A DNA stretch of 26,691 bases from CAZNNH01 sp964574335 (GTDB lineage: Bacteria; Acidobacteriota; Vicinamibacteria; Fen-336), in contig CAZNNH010000076.1 of the NCBI GenBank assembly GCA_964574335.1, positions 1 to 26,691 of the forward strand. The letters run 5' to 3'. Made by a program: the position numbers and the translations under genes. How positions within the stretch are numbered: the first letter of the stretch is position 1; every line of letters begins with the position of its first letter. Below, one piece after another: positions 1 through 9,452 of the stretch. Below the pieces are notes generated by a model. It did not search any database and was not told the DNA's origin. It saw only the letters and a list, made by a program, of their open reading frames with translations.

Positions 1-36
1 TGATGCAGCACCGCCGCCGGGCCGTCCAGCCCAGCC

Positions 37-66
37 TTGTTCAGGACACACCACGTCCGGCATTAT
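37..66 (+). promoter_or_regulatory. possible sigma70-type promoter for the esterase gene
   Basis: TTGTTC (37-42) and CATTAT (61-66) are separated by 18 bases and lie about 75 bases before the GTG start of the secreted hydrolase. The match to TTGACA/TATAAT is partial (3/6 and 4/6), so this is only a candidate. Nothing else was recognised in bases 1-130; the TGA at 1-3 could be the stop of an upstream gene but that cannot be decided. Confidence 0.2.
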
Positions 67-130
67 AGAGTGGCGTGGCAGGCACCCGTGCCCGGCTCCA
101 GCCTTTCGGGGAAGATGGGGGCACAAAAAA

Positions 131-136
131 GGGAGG
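131..136 (+). promoter_or_regulatory. ribosome binding site deciding the GTG start at 143
   Basis: GGGAGG ends six bases before the GTG at 143. It supports that start for the secreted hydrolase over other in-frame codons, and the start gives a clean signal peptide. Confidence 0.6.
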
Positions 137-142
137 TTCCCG

Positions 143-1498
143 GTGACGAGAGGGTTGTCTCGGTGGTTCGTGATCGTTTGCGGGGTCGCGCTTCTGATAG
201 CTCCTGGTGCCGCGGCGGCGACCCAGGACTCCTCACCGGGCGCTGGGTCGGGAGGGACCTACACGGTCGTGATCGAGGGGTATGACTGGGGACCCGGGGT
301 CAGCAGGGTCATCCTGAGCCTGGACCACAGCGTCTCGTCGGCCAACGCCTTGGACTACACGGTGTCGGTCAAGCGGCACACGGACTGCCTCGAGCTTACT
401 CCGGACCAGGCCGCCGGCGAGCGCGTCGTCTTCGACGCCTACGTCTCGGACGCCGCCGGGCGGAGCCTCCCCGAGGGGACGCATGTCACCCTGGTCCTGG
501 CGGTGGCCCCCACCTGGCCGCTCAGCTCCCCCTTCCAGTACATGCACAACGAGAAATGCCGCGGCAACCAGTGGGTCGACTACGCGTTGACCGTCAGGGA
601 GAAGACGGGCGACCGGGTCTGGGACACCGAGACCGGCCGCATCCTGCCGCTCGTGGATCGATTCGACCTTTCCGGTCGCTACGACTACGAGGGGAAGATG
701 ACGCTCTCCTACGCGTCGTTCGCTCCGAAGACGGCCGCCGCCAAGTCGCCCCTTCTGATCTGGCTCCACGGCGGGGGCGAGGGCGGGACCGATCCGACCG
801 TGCCGCTGCTCGCCAACCGCGCCGCCAACTACGCCTCCGACGAGATCCAGGCCCTCTTCGAGGGGGCGTACGTGCTGGTGCCTCAGTGTCCGGGCGCCTG
901 GATGGACAACCGGGAAGGGGTGATGACCCATGGCCAGGCGGACGATGTCTACAACGTCGCCCTGTTCGCCCTCATCAGGGACTTTGTGTCGGCCCACCCC
1001 GGCATCGACACCGACCGGATCTACGTCGGGGGGTGCTCCAACGGCGGGTACATGACCCTGAAGCTGCTCCTGCTGCATCCCGACTACTTCGCCGCCGGAT
1101 TCGTCAGCTCGCTCGCCTACCAGTCACAGTACATTTCCGACGAGCAGCTTCAGAGCATCGTCCACCTGCCCATCTGGTTCGCTCACTCGGCGGACGACCA
1201 GACGACGAAGCCGGAGCTCACCGTCCTTCCCGTCTACGACCGGCTGAAGGCCGCCGGCGCCCGAGACGTGCACCTCTCCTTCTACGACCATGTGGTGGAC
1301 ATCACCCGCCTCTTCGGCGGCGACGGCTACCACTACAACGGCCACTGGTCGTGGATCTACGTGCATGCCAACCGGTGCCGGCTGGATCGGGACGGGAGTT
1401 CCGTGAGGGTCGAGGGGAGACCGGTGAGCCTCATGGAATGGCTGGCGACCCAGAAGAGGGCAAGCTCTCGAACGACCACCGCGTCGACTCGTCGGTGA
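143..1498 (+). CDS. secreted alpha/beta-hydrolase (PHB depolymerase / feruloyl esterase-like)
   Basis: A 451-residue exported hydrolase. Residues 1-26 form a Sec signal peptide (positive MTRGLSR, hydrophobic core, AAA cleavage region). Residues about 30-200 look like a beta-rich accessory domain with no family I recognise. The catalytic domain starts near residue 200 with an oxyanion-hole HGGG (209-212). The nucleophile elbow is GGCSNGG with Ser299, the acid is probably Asp351 or Asp352 (HSADDQ), and the base is probably His397 or His401 (GYHYNGHW). This Ser-Asp-His order fits the peptidase S9/esterase-PHB-depolymerase superfamily; the substrate (ester or polyester versus peptide) is inferred only. 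It starts at GTG 143 behind GGGAGG and appears to be a single-gene unit. Confidence 0.75.
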   Translation: MTRGLSRWFVIVCGVALLIAPGAAAATQDSSPGAGSGGTYTVVIEGYDWGPGVSRVILSLDHSVSSANALDYTVSVKRHTDCLELTPDQAAGERVVFDAYVSDAAGRSLPEGTHVTLVLAVAPTWPLSSPFQYMHNEKCRGNQWVDYALTVREKTGDRVWDTETGRILPLVDRFDLSGRYDYEGKMTLSYASFAPKTAAAKSPLLIWLHGGGEGGTDPTVPLLANRAANYASDEIQALFEGAYVLVPQCPGAWMDNREGVMTHGQADDVYNVALFALIRDFVSAHPGIDTDRIYVGGCSNGGYMTLKLLLLHPDYFAAGFVSSLAYQSQYISDEQLQSIVHLPIWFAHSADDQTTKPELTVLPVYDRLKAAGARDVHLSFYDHVVDITRLFGGDGYHYNGHWSWIYVHANRCRLDRDGSSVRVEGRPVSLMEWLATQKRASSRTTTASTRR

Positions 1499-1811
1499 TC
1501 GAGGATCGGCGGTCCGCGGAGCCCCGATAGTCTCCCTTGCTGGAAGGCTTGCGGGCTGCCCGTCGAGCCGAGGGGAGCTCCTGCGCGACTGCTTCCGGGA
1601 GCGACCGGCGACGCCCATGCTAGACTTCGGCAGCGATCCGAGCTGACAGCCTCTCGGCGGTGGTCCGTGATCCGGCCAGTCTCGGACACAGGGGGCAGCC
1701 AAAGACCAGGTCCCCCTGCGGAAGCGGGTGGACCGAGGGGATTACTTGGCCCTGGCTCGGGTTCCCGCATCGTCACTGTCCGGTGAGCTCCGGCCGGCCG
1801 GTCGTACGCGC
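1499..1811. other. intergenic stretch without a recognisable gene
   Basis: This 313-base gap lies between the hydrolase and the preferred ATG of the GGDEF-EAL gene. I see no convincing coding pattern, no T-tract terminator and no repeat. If the alternative GTG at 1728 is the true start, the gap shrinks to 229 bases. Confidence 0.4.
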
Positions 1812-4196
1812 ATGTGGAGAACGCTGAGGCGGGATCCGATCATCACGATCGGGGCGGCCACCTGGCTGGCGGTGGTGTCCCCCTACTTCCTGCCCTTCTT
1901 CTCTCCGGAAGGGCTCTGGACCTACGCATCCCGCTACGTCACGATCCCCCTCCTGCTGGTGAGCATGGCCGCTTTCCAGCTCGGCCTCCGTCGGCTGGCG
2001 GCCCCCGAGCGGCGCTTCTGGAACCTGTGGACGCTCGGCTTCCTGGCGTGGCTGATCGAGCAGGTGGTGACGTCGGTTCCCGACCTTTGGGGGGGCGTCT
2101 GGCTCGACGTGCTTCCCGACGCCCTCTACGTCCTCTTCTACCTGTCCATCATCCTGGCGCTCCAGATCGATCTGCAACCCCACCCCGACCAGAGACACTG
2201 GAGGCTGCTGCGGCTCCTGGAATCCGCCGGCACCAACGTCTTCGCGGTCGGCCTGCTTGTCTACTTCGTCGTCATCCCCGTGGCCCTCGACCGCGAGCTG
2301 TTCGCCACCAACGCCCCGTCGCTGGTGCTGTGTGTGGTCCTCGACGGCCTGGTGGTGCTCCGGCTCTTCTCGCGACGACAGACGGCCACGGAGCAGCGGT
2401 TCAGGGTCGTCTACACCTGGCTGCTGGCGACGGCCGTCCTCTGGCTGGCCACCGACTCGGCGGAGGCGCTGATGATGGGACAGATCATCCCCTGGGCGCC
2501 GCCCGGCACGCTGCTGGACCTCCTCTGGCTGACCCCCTTCGTGACCGTGGTGGTGGCCGCGCGCGCCCGGGAGTGCTCCTTCCCATCCGGGCCGTCTCCG
2601 GAGCCGAGCGAGGCCGAGGCCAAAGCCTGCGAGCCGGGCGTGATCCAGGGCCTGTGGGGCGATCCGCTGGTGCTCTACGCCGCCGCCCTCCCGGTGATCC
2701 ACTTCCTCCTCAAGAGCTTCGGGGTGATGGATCCGGTCACCGGACCGGCACGCGAGGTCTTCGCCCTGGGCCTGCTCGTGATCCTGGCCGGGATCGCCAT
2801 CGTCTATCAGAAGCTGCTGATCGTCGAAGGCCGGCGCATGGAGGAGGTACGCCTGCGGGCGGTGCGGGCCGAGCACCGGGCCAACCGCGACGCGTTGACC
2901 GGGCTGCCGAACCGCTATCTGCTGCTGGACCGCCTGCAGCAGGCCCTGCCTCGCGCCCGGCGCGCCCAGAGCAAGGTGTCGGTGCTGTTCATCGACCTGG
3001 ACCGGTTCAAGGTGATCAACGACTCGCTGGGACACACCACCGGCGACTCCATCCTGGAGGCGCTGGCGAGCCGGCTCCAGCGCCACGTGCGCCGCGGGGA
3101 CACCCTGGCACGGTTCGGCGGAGACGAGTTCCTTGTGCTCACCGAGGGGATCCACCACGCGGGCGACGCGGCCACGGTGGCCCAGAAGCTGCGGGAGGTG
3201 ATCAAGGAGCCGATCTCCGTGGAGGGGCGCGAGCTGTTCCTGACCGCCAGCGTGGGGATCAGCCTCTTCCCCGACGACAGCGCCGACGCGGAGACGCTGA
3301 TCAAGAACGCGGACGCCGCCATGTACCGGGTGAAGGAGCAGGGCCGCGACGGCTACCAGCTCTACACGGCAGCCATGAACGACCAGGCCCTCGACCGCCT
3401 GCAGATGGAGAACGGCCTGCGCCGGGCCCTGTCACTCGACCAGTTCCGGATCCAGTACCAGCCTATCGTGGACGTGGCCGGCGGCGGCGTTCGCGGCTGC
3501 GAGGCGCTGCTGCGCTGGCTTCATCCCACCAAGGGTCTGCTGCTGCCGGACCAGTTCATCGAGCTTGCCGAGCTGACCGGCATGATCAAAGCCGTGGGTG
3601 CCTGGGTCCTCGAGCAGGCCTGTGTCTGCGCCAGGGGCTGGCAGGAGCCGGGCCGCGAGCCGCTGTCGGTGGCGGTCAACATCTCGGCGCGGCAGTTCCG
3701 CGAGCCCGGGCTGGTGGGCGAGGTCGAGAAGGCGTTGGCGCAGGCGGGGCTTCTGCCTCAACTGCTGGAGCTGGAGATCACCGAGAGCCTGGCCATGCAC
3801 AACGCCGAGAGCACGATCGAAACGCTTCGCGCCTTGAAGCGGCTGGGCGTTCGTATCTCGATCGACGACTTCGGGACCGGGTACTCGTCGCTCAGCTACC
3901 TGAGGCAGTTCCCTATCGACGTGCTGAAGATCGACCGCTCCTTCGTGCGGGACGTCGACGACAACCCGGAAGTGGGCACCCTCGTCTCCACCGTGATCGC
4001 CATGGGACGGACGCTGGGGCTGGGGGTGATCGCCGAAGGCGTGGAGCGGGAGGGGCAACTGAGCGTCTTGAGGCGGCTGGAGTGCGAGCGGGCCCAAGGG
4101 TTCCTGTTCAGCCCTCCCATCTCGCAGGGGGAGCTCGCAGCGCTGCTTCGGCACCGGATCCGTGGCAGTGCCTTGCGGTCGGACCAGACCCGATGA
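1812..4196 (+). CDS. membrane GGDEF-EAL protein (cyclic-di-GMP synthase/phosphodiesterase)
   Basis: A bifunctional-type cyclic-di-GMP turnover enzyme. The N-terminal half has about ten hydrophobic segments and no recognised sensor domain, followed by a linker helix. The GGDEF domain has an intact GGDEF signature (nt 3117-3131) and an RRGD inhibitory I-site five residues upstream, so product inhibition is likely. The EAL domain keeps EALLRW (from nt 3501), DDFGTGYSSL, LKIDRSF and EGVE, the residues expected of an active phosphodiesterase. Both activities may therefore be real. ATG 1812 (MWRTLRRD just before helix one) is preferred; an in-frame GTG at 1728 adds 28 hydrophilic residues. Neither has a strong ribosome site. 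The gene ends six bases from the convergent dynamin gene, leaving no room for a separate terminator. Confidence 0.9.
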   Translation: MWRTLRRDPIITIGAATWLAVVSPYFLPFFSPEGLWTYASRYVTIPLLLVSMAAFQLGLRRLAAPERRFWNLWTLGFLAWLIEQVVTSVPDLWGGVWLDVLPDALYVLFYLSIILALQIDLQPHPDQRHWRLLRLLESAGTNVFAVGLLVYFVVIPVALDRELFATNAPSLVLCVVLDGLVVLRLFSRRQTATEQRFRVVYTWLLATAVLWLATDSAEALMMGQIIPWAPPGTLLDLLWLTPFVTVVVAARARECSFPSGPSPEPSEAEAKACEPGVIQGLWGDPLVLYAAALPVIHFLLKSFGVMDPVTGPAREVFALGLLVILAGIAIVYQKLLIVEGRRMEEVRLRAVRAEHRANRDALTGLPNRYLLLDRLQQALPRARRAQSKVSVLFIDLDRFKVINDSLGHTTGDSILEALASRLQRHVRRGDTLARFGGDEFLVLTEGIHHAGDAATVAQKLREVIKEPISVEGRELFLTASVGISLFPDDSADAETLIKNADAAMYRVKEQGRDGYQLYTAAMNDQALDRLQMENGLRRALSLDQFRIQYQPIVDVAGGGVRGCEALLRWLHPTKGLLLPDQFIELAELTGMIKAVGAWVLEQACVCARGWQEPGREPLSVAVNISARQFREPGLVGEVEKALAQAGLLPQLLELEITESLAMHNAESTIETLRALKRLGVRISIDDFGTGYSSLSYLRQFPIDVLKIDRSFVRDVDDNPEVGTLVSTVIAMGRTLGLGVIAEGVEREGQLSVLRRLECERAQGFLFSPPISQGELAALLRHRIRGSALRSDQTR

Positions 4197-4202
4197 CGGC
4201 GG

Positions 4203-5939
<1,737 letters not shown>

Positions 5940-5976
5940 CGCCCTGGGCAGCAGTGTAGTCGATCGCCGGGCGCGA

Positions 5977-6005
5977 TTGACCGGGACGGTCAGGCCTTGT
6001 AGCCT
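5977..6005 (+). promoter_or_regulatory. possible promoter of the ligase/aminotransferase/dehydrogenase operon
   Basis: TTGACC (5977-5982), 17 bases, then TAGCCT (6000-6005), in the divergent region between the dynamin-like gene and the ATP-grasp gene. The -35 is near consensus and the -10 is poor. It is placed correctly for a rightward transcript starting before 6097/6127. Confidence 0.25.
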
Positions 6006-6126
6006 TCCACCGGCGGGACGGCGCGGGCCGTTCCGGTCTCCGCATGGTCTTCGAAACGGGTTCGCCGCTTCGATCTCCACGGGCGCCGCGGAGGAGATGG
6101 ACTCCGGGGCGCTGGGCGCCTTCGTC

Positions 6127-7146
6127 ATGAGCAAGCTGCGGATCCTGGCGCTGATGGACGAGGATCTGGTCCCTCCCGAGGAGGTCTCCGGGATCGACGT
6201 CACCGCCGCCCCCTGGAAGACGGAGCTGGACGTGGTCCAGGCGCTGCTCGAGCTGGGCCACGAGGTCCAGGCGCTCGGCGTGGGCGGCGACCTGGGCGTG
6301 ATCCGGGAGGCGATCCGGAGCTTCCGGCCCCAGATCGCCTTCAACATGCTGGAGGCATTCGACAACGTCGCCATCTGGGACCAGAACGTGGTGGCCTACC
6401 TCGAGCTTCTCAAGGTCCCGTACACCGGCTGCAACTCCCGCGGCCTGCTGCTGGGACGCGACAAGGCGCTGAGCAAGAAGATCCTGGCCTACCACCGCAT
6501 CCCGGTGGCCGACTTCACCGTCTTCCACCGGGGCCGCAGGGTGCGGCGCCCCCGCCGGCTCCAGTTCCCGTTGATCGTCAAGTCGCTGACCCTGGACGCC
6601 TCCATCGGGATCTCGCAGGCCAGCGTGGTCGAGGACGACCGGAAGCTGGCGGAGCGGGTGGCCTTCATCCACGAGAGCATCGGCACCGACGCGCTGGTGG
6701 AGGCGTACATCGACGGCCTGGAGCTGAGCGTCGGCGTGCTCGGGAACCAGAAGCTGACGGTGCTGCCGGTGTGGCAGCTCGACTTCGGCAGCATGCCGGA
6801 AGAGGCGCGTCGGATCGCCACCGAGCGGCTCAAGTGGAGCACCGCCTACCAGAAGAAGCACGGGATCCGGACCGGTCGTGCTCAGCTTGGTGAGGCGGTG
6901 GAGCGCCACATCCAGACCATCTGCAAGCGGGTCTACCGCAACCTGCTGCTGAGCGGCTACGCGCGCATCGACCTGCGCCTGGCGCACTCCGGCAGGGTCT
7001 TCGTGCTCGAGGCCAACCCCAACCCACAGCTCGCCTGCGGCGAGGACTTCGCCGATTCGGCCGAGCACGCCGGCATCCCCTACCGGGCGCTGCTGCAGCG
7101 CATCATCAACCTGGGACAACGCTGGGACGCCGGGCGGCTCGGCTAG
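6127..7146 (+). CDS. D-Ala-D-Ala ligase-like ATP-grasp enzyme of unknown specificity
   Basis: A 339-residue ATP-grasp carboxylate-amine ligase related to D-alanine-D-alanine ligase; the family forms a peptide-like bond through an acyl phosphate. Visible features are an N-terminal Rossmann-like lobe (KLRILALMDED), the pre-ATP segment YTGCNSRGLLLGRDKALSKK, the ATP-contact stretch EAYIDGLELSVGVLG (from Glu192) and the metal-binding EANPNPQ (Glu295, Asn297, Asn299). True Ddl and Van ligases end in a loop like NTxPGFTxxS. Here the loop is ANPNPQLACGEDFADSAEHAG, so the second-substrate pocket should differ and I do not assign D-Ala-D-Ala activity. An in-frame ATG at 6097 adds ten residues. It is first in an operon with an aminotransferase 13 bases downstream. 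Confidence 0.8.
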   Translation: MSKLRILALMDEDLVPPEEVSGIDVTAAPWKTELDVVQALLELGHEVQALGVGGDLGVIREAIRSFRPQIAFNMLEAFDNVAIWDQNVVAYLELLKVPYTGCNSRGLLLGRDKALSKKILAYHRIPVADFTVFHRGRRVRRPRRLQFPLIVKSLTLDASIGISQASVVEDDRKLAERVAFIHESIGTDALVEAYIDGLELSVGVLGNQKLTVLPVWQLDFGSMPEEARRIATERLKWSTAYQKKHGIRTGRAQLGEAVERHIQTICKRVYRNLLLSGYARIDLRLAHSGRVFVLEANPNPQLACGEDFADSAEHAGIPYRALLQRIINLGQRWDAGRLG

Positions 7147-7147
7147 C

Positions 7148-7156
7148 AGAGGAAAG
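7148..7156 (+). promoter_or_regulatory. ribosome binding site of the aminotransferase
   Basis: AGAGGAAAG lies between the stop of the ligase (7146) and the ATG at 7160. It supports this start and co-translation from the same transcript. Confidence 0.5.
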
Positions 7157-7159
7157 AAC

Positions 7160-8320
7160 ATGAGGCTCTCGGAACGTAGCCAACGGCTGGGCACCGAAAC
7201 CGCCTTCGAGGTGCTGGTGCGGGCCCGCGCCCTGGAGGCCCAGGGTCGCAGCATCGTCCACCTGGAGCTGGGCGAGCCCGACTTCGACACCCCCCGCCAC
7301 ATCGTCGAGGCTGCCAAGGCGGCCCTCGACTCGGGCGCCACCCACTACGGGCCCGCGCCGGGCCTGCCCGAGCTGCGCCGGGCCATCGCCGAGGACTCCA
7401 CGCGCCGCCGTGGGGTGGCCGCAGACCCGGAGGGGGTGGTGGTGACGCCCGGCGCCAAGCCGATCCTGTTCTTCACCATCCTGGCCCTGGTCGACCCGGG
7501 CGACGAGGTGCTCTACCCGAACCCCGGCTTCCCGATCTACGAGTCGATGATCCGCTACATCGGCGGCCGGCCGGTGCCGATCCGGCTCTTGGAGGAGCGC
7601 GGCTTCGCCCTCGACGTCGACCAGCTCTGCTCCTCGATCGGCCCCAAGACCCGCCTGGTGATCGTGAACTACCCCCACAACCCGACCGGCGGTGGCATCC
7701 CGGAGGACGGCCTGCGCGCCATCGCCGAGGCCGCCGTCAAGCACGGGGTGCCGGTGCTGTGCGACGAGATCTACAGCCAGATCCTCTACGAGGGGCGCCA
7801 CGTCTCGCTTTCGGCCCTGCCGGGGATGGAGCCGCTGGCCATCGTCCTCGACGGCTTCTCGAAGACCTTCGCCATGACCGGCTGGCGACTGGGGTACGGG
7901 ATCATGCCCCTGGAGCTGGCCAGGCTGGTGGCGCGGCTGCAGACCAACGCCACCTCCTGCACCGCTACCTTCACCCAGCTCGCCGGCGTGGCGGCGCTTC
8001 AGGGAGAGATGGGTCCGGTCCAGGCGATGGTGGCCGAGTTCCGCCGTCGCCGCGACGTCATCGTGGACGGGCTCAACGCGCTGCCGGGGTTCCGCTGCCA
8101 GCGTCCGGCCGGGGCCTTCTACGCCTTCCCCAACGTCACCGGCACCGGAAAGACGTCGAAGGAGCTGGCCGACCGCTGCCTGCAGGAGGCCGGCGTGGCC
8201 TGCCTGTCGGGGACCGCGTTCGGCGCCCTGGGCGAGGGGTACGTCCGCTTCTCCTACGCCAACAGCCTGGAGAACATCCGGGAGGCCCTCTCCCGCCTGC
8301 GCCGGCTGCTCGGCGCATGA
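7160..8320 (+). CDS. class I/II PLP-dependent aminotransferase
   Basis: A 386-residue fold-type I aminotransferase of the aspartate/aromatic aminotransferase group, normal in length. Family residues visible are the N-terminal LGEPDFDTP, the THYG motif, NYPHNPTGG (from Asn170), CDEIYSQ with Asp202 and Tyr205 contacting the cofactor ring, the Schiff-base lysine Lys235 in GFSKTFAMTGWRLGYG, and a C-terminal VRFSYA with the carboxylate-binding arginine. It exchanges an amino group between an amino acid and a 2-oxo acid in the cytoplasm; the side-chain preference cannot be read from sequence. Its stop overlaps the start of the dehydrogenase (ATGA, 8317-8320). This suggests the 2-oxo acid made here may be the substrate reduced by the next enzyme, which is an inference from gene order. 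Confidence 0.9.
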   Translation: MRLSERSQRLGTETAFEVLVRARALEAQGRSIVHLELGEPDFDTPRHIVEAAKAALDSGATHYGPAPGLPELRRAIAEDSTRRRGVAADPEGVVVTPGAKPILFFTILALVDPGDEVLYPNPGFPIYESMIRYIGGRPVPIRLLEERGFALDVDQLCSSIGPKTRLVIVNYPHNPTGGGIPEDGLRAIAEAAVKHGVPVLCDEIYSQILYEGRHVSLSALPGMEPLAIVLDGFSKTFAMTGWRLGYGIMPLELARLVARLQTNATSCTATFTQLAGVAALQGEMGPVQAMVAEFRRRRDVIVDGLNALPGFRCQRPAGAFYAFPNVTGTGKTSKELADRCLQEAGVACLSGTAFGALGEGYVRFSYANSLENIREALSRLRRLLGA

Positions 8321-9423
8321 GCCAGCCCCGTGTCTTCGCCACCTGCGACATCGGCCCCGACGCGCTGCGCCGGCTGCGCGAGCGGGGCTACCAGCTCGAG
8401 GTGTACGGCCAGGTCGAGCCGCCGCCGCGGCCGCTGGTCCTAGATCGGGTCCGCTCCGGGATCGACGCCCTGATCACCACCCTGCGCGACCGGATCGACG
8501 AGGAGATCCTGGCCGCCGGCGCGGCGGCGGGTCTGAAGGTGGTGGCCCAGGACGCGGTCGGCTTCGACAACATCGACCGGGCGGCCGCCAACCGGCACCG
8601 CATCCCCTTCACCCACACCCCGGACGTGCTGACCGACGCCACCGCCGAGTTCGCCTTCTTCATCCTCGGCTGCGTGGCCCGAAAGACGTACCCGTCCGAG
8701 CGAATGGTGCGCGAGCACCGCTGGTCCACCTGGCACCCCTTCTTCCCCTTCTTGGGGGACGAGGTGACCGGCAAGACGCTGTCGGTGATCGGGACCGGCC
8801 GCATCGGCCGGGCCCTGATCAACAAGTGCGTGGGCTTCGACATGGACGTGCTGTGCCACAACCCGGGCTCGCAGGACCAGGGCTTCGTGGAGAAGGTGCG
8901 CCGGGTGATGGAGCTGCGCCACCGCGAGGGCCTGGCACGCCGGCTCAACACCATCGAGTACGTCAGCCTGGAGGAGGCGCTGCGCGGAGGCGACTTCGTC
9001 TCGCTGCACGTCCCCCTCACCCTGCCGGGAGGGTCCGCCACCCCCACCCACCACCTCATCGACGCCGAGCGCCTGGCGCTGATGAGGAGCACGGCATTCC
9101 TGATCAACACCGCTCGCGGCGCCATCGTCGACGAGCAGGCGCTGACTCGGGCCCTGCTGCGAGGCGAGATCGCCGGCGCCGCGCTGGACGTCTTCGAGGC
9201 CGAGCCGCTCCCCGTCGGAAGCCCGCTGCGCGACCCGCGGCTGGTCTTGAACCTGCGCCTCTTCCACCACTTCGCCTCGGCGGCCAGCGCCACCCGCCTG
9301 TCCCCGGACCCGGAGATCGGCATGGCCGGCCGCACGGTCCAGGCGGTGATCGACGTGCTGGAAGGCGGCTACGGCGGCGATCCCAAGCGGATGCCGTTCG
9401 TGGTCAACAAGGAGGCGTTCTAG
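8317..9423 (+). CDS. D-isomer-specific 2-hydroxyacid dehydrogenase
   Basis: A 368-residue NAD(P)-dependent dehydrogenase of the D-lactate/phosphoglycerate dehydrogenase/VanH family, which interconverts 2-oxo acids and D-2-hydroxy acids. It has the dinucleotide loop GTGRIG (159-164), active-site Arg267 in INTARG, the acidic FEAEP stretch (Glu294/Glu296) and a catalytic His at 317 or 318 (LFHHFASA). After the second Rossmann strand the usual acidic residue of YDP is replaced by Asn182 (CHNP), so the usual NAD preference is doubtful. An insert of roughly 20 charged residues follows. ATG 8317 overlaps the TGA of the aminotransferase, so the two are translationally coupled. Hydroxypyruvate, glyoxylate or phenylpyruvate-like substrates are all possible. 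Confidence 0.88.
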   Translation: MSQPRVFATCDIGPDALRRLRERGYQLEVYGQVEPPPRPLVLDRVRSGIDALITTLRDRIDEEILAAGAAAGLKVVAQDAVGFDNIDRAAANRHRIPFTHTPDVLTDATAEFAFFILGCVARKTYPSERMVREHRWSTWHPFFPFLGDEVTGKTLSVIGTGRIGRALINKCVGFDMDVLCHNPGSQDQGFVEKVRRVMELRHREGLARRLNTIEYVSLEEALRGGDFVSLHVPLTLPGGSATPTHHLIDAERLALMRSTAFLINTARGAIVDEQALTRALLRGEIAGAALDVFEAEPLPVGSPLRDPRLVLNLRLFHHFASAASATRLSPDPEIGMAGRTVQAVIDVLEGGYGGDPKRMPFVVNKEAF

Positions 9424-9452
9424 ACCGGTGCCCGCTCCGCCGTGGGCGGGGA

